From Acidobacteriota bacterium (GTDB lineage: Bacteria > Acidobacteriota > Thermoanaerobaculia > Multivoradales > JAHEKO01), in the NCBI GenBank assembly GCA_024638355.1, contig JAHEKO010000092.1, forward strand, positions 3,380 through 10,291: a DNA stretch of 6,912 bases, read 5' to 3'. Below the pieces are notes generated by a model. The model did no database searches. It saw only the letters and a program-made list of their open reading frames with translations, and was not told the DNA's origin. The position numbers and the translations under genes are program-made. Below, piece by piece: positions 5,927 through 6,912 of the stretch; the stretch's first letter is position 1; each line of letters begins with the position of its first letter.

Positions 5927-6912
<986 letters not shown>

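Overview
The window is about two-thirds G+C and holds five protein genes in two divergent blocks, two of them cut by the window edges. Nothing identifies the species. High GC, AAGGAG-type Shine-Dalgarno sites, a HtrA protease and an NtrC-type sigma-54 activator suggest a Gram-negative-type bacterium, perhaps Acidobacteriota or Myxococcota-like; this is a low-confidence guess.

Left block (minus strand, transcribed from about 3935 towards 1): rimP, nusA and infB, the classic translation/transcription-factor operon. Spacings are 10 bp (rimP-nusA) and 27 bp (nusA-infB), with no ylxR gene between nusA and infB. A good sigma-70 promoter (perfect TATAAT) precedes rimP. Its short leader carries a small hairpin and then a textbook intrinsic terminator that ends 17 bases before the rimP start, so the operon looks attenuated. 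infB runs off the left edge after 603 codons.

Centre (3936-4309): a divergent intergenic region without a convincing gene. It contains a widely spaced 11-bp inverted repeat (3986-3996 / 4119-4129), a compact 6-3-6 dyad (4141-4155) and, at 4227-4242, a near-consensus sigma-54 (-24/-12) promoter pointing at the protease gene.

Right block (plus strand): a Do/HtrA-family periplasmic serine protease with two PDZ domains (4310-5818), a 108-bp spacer with three consecutive hairpins, and an NtrC-family response regulator with receiver and sigma-54-interacting AAA+ domains (5927 to the right edge). The regulator has no Shine-Dalgarno and a TATACT -10-like box only 9 bases before its ATG, so its mRNA may be leaderless.

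The most interesting reading is that the right block is a regulatory circuit: a sigma-54 promoter in front of an envelope-quality-control protease, with a sigma-54 activator encoded next to it and a candidate enhancer dyad about 105 bp upstream of the predicted start site. The promoter match and gene identities are seen in the sequence; the regulatory link is inference.
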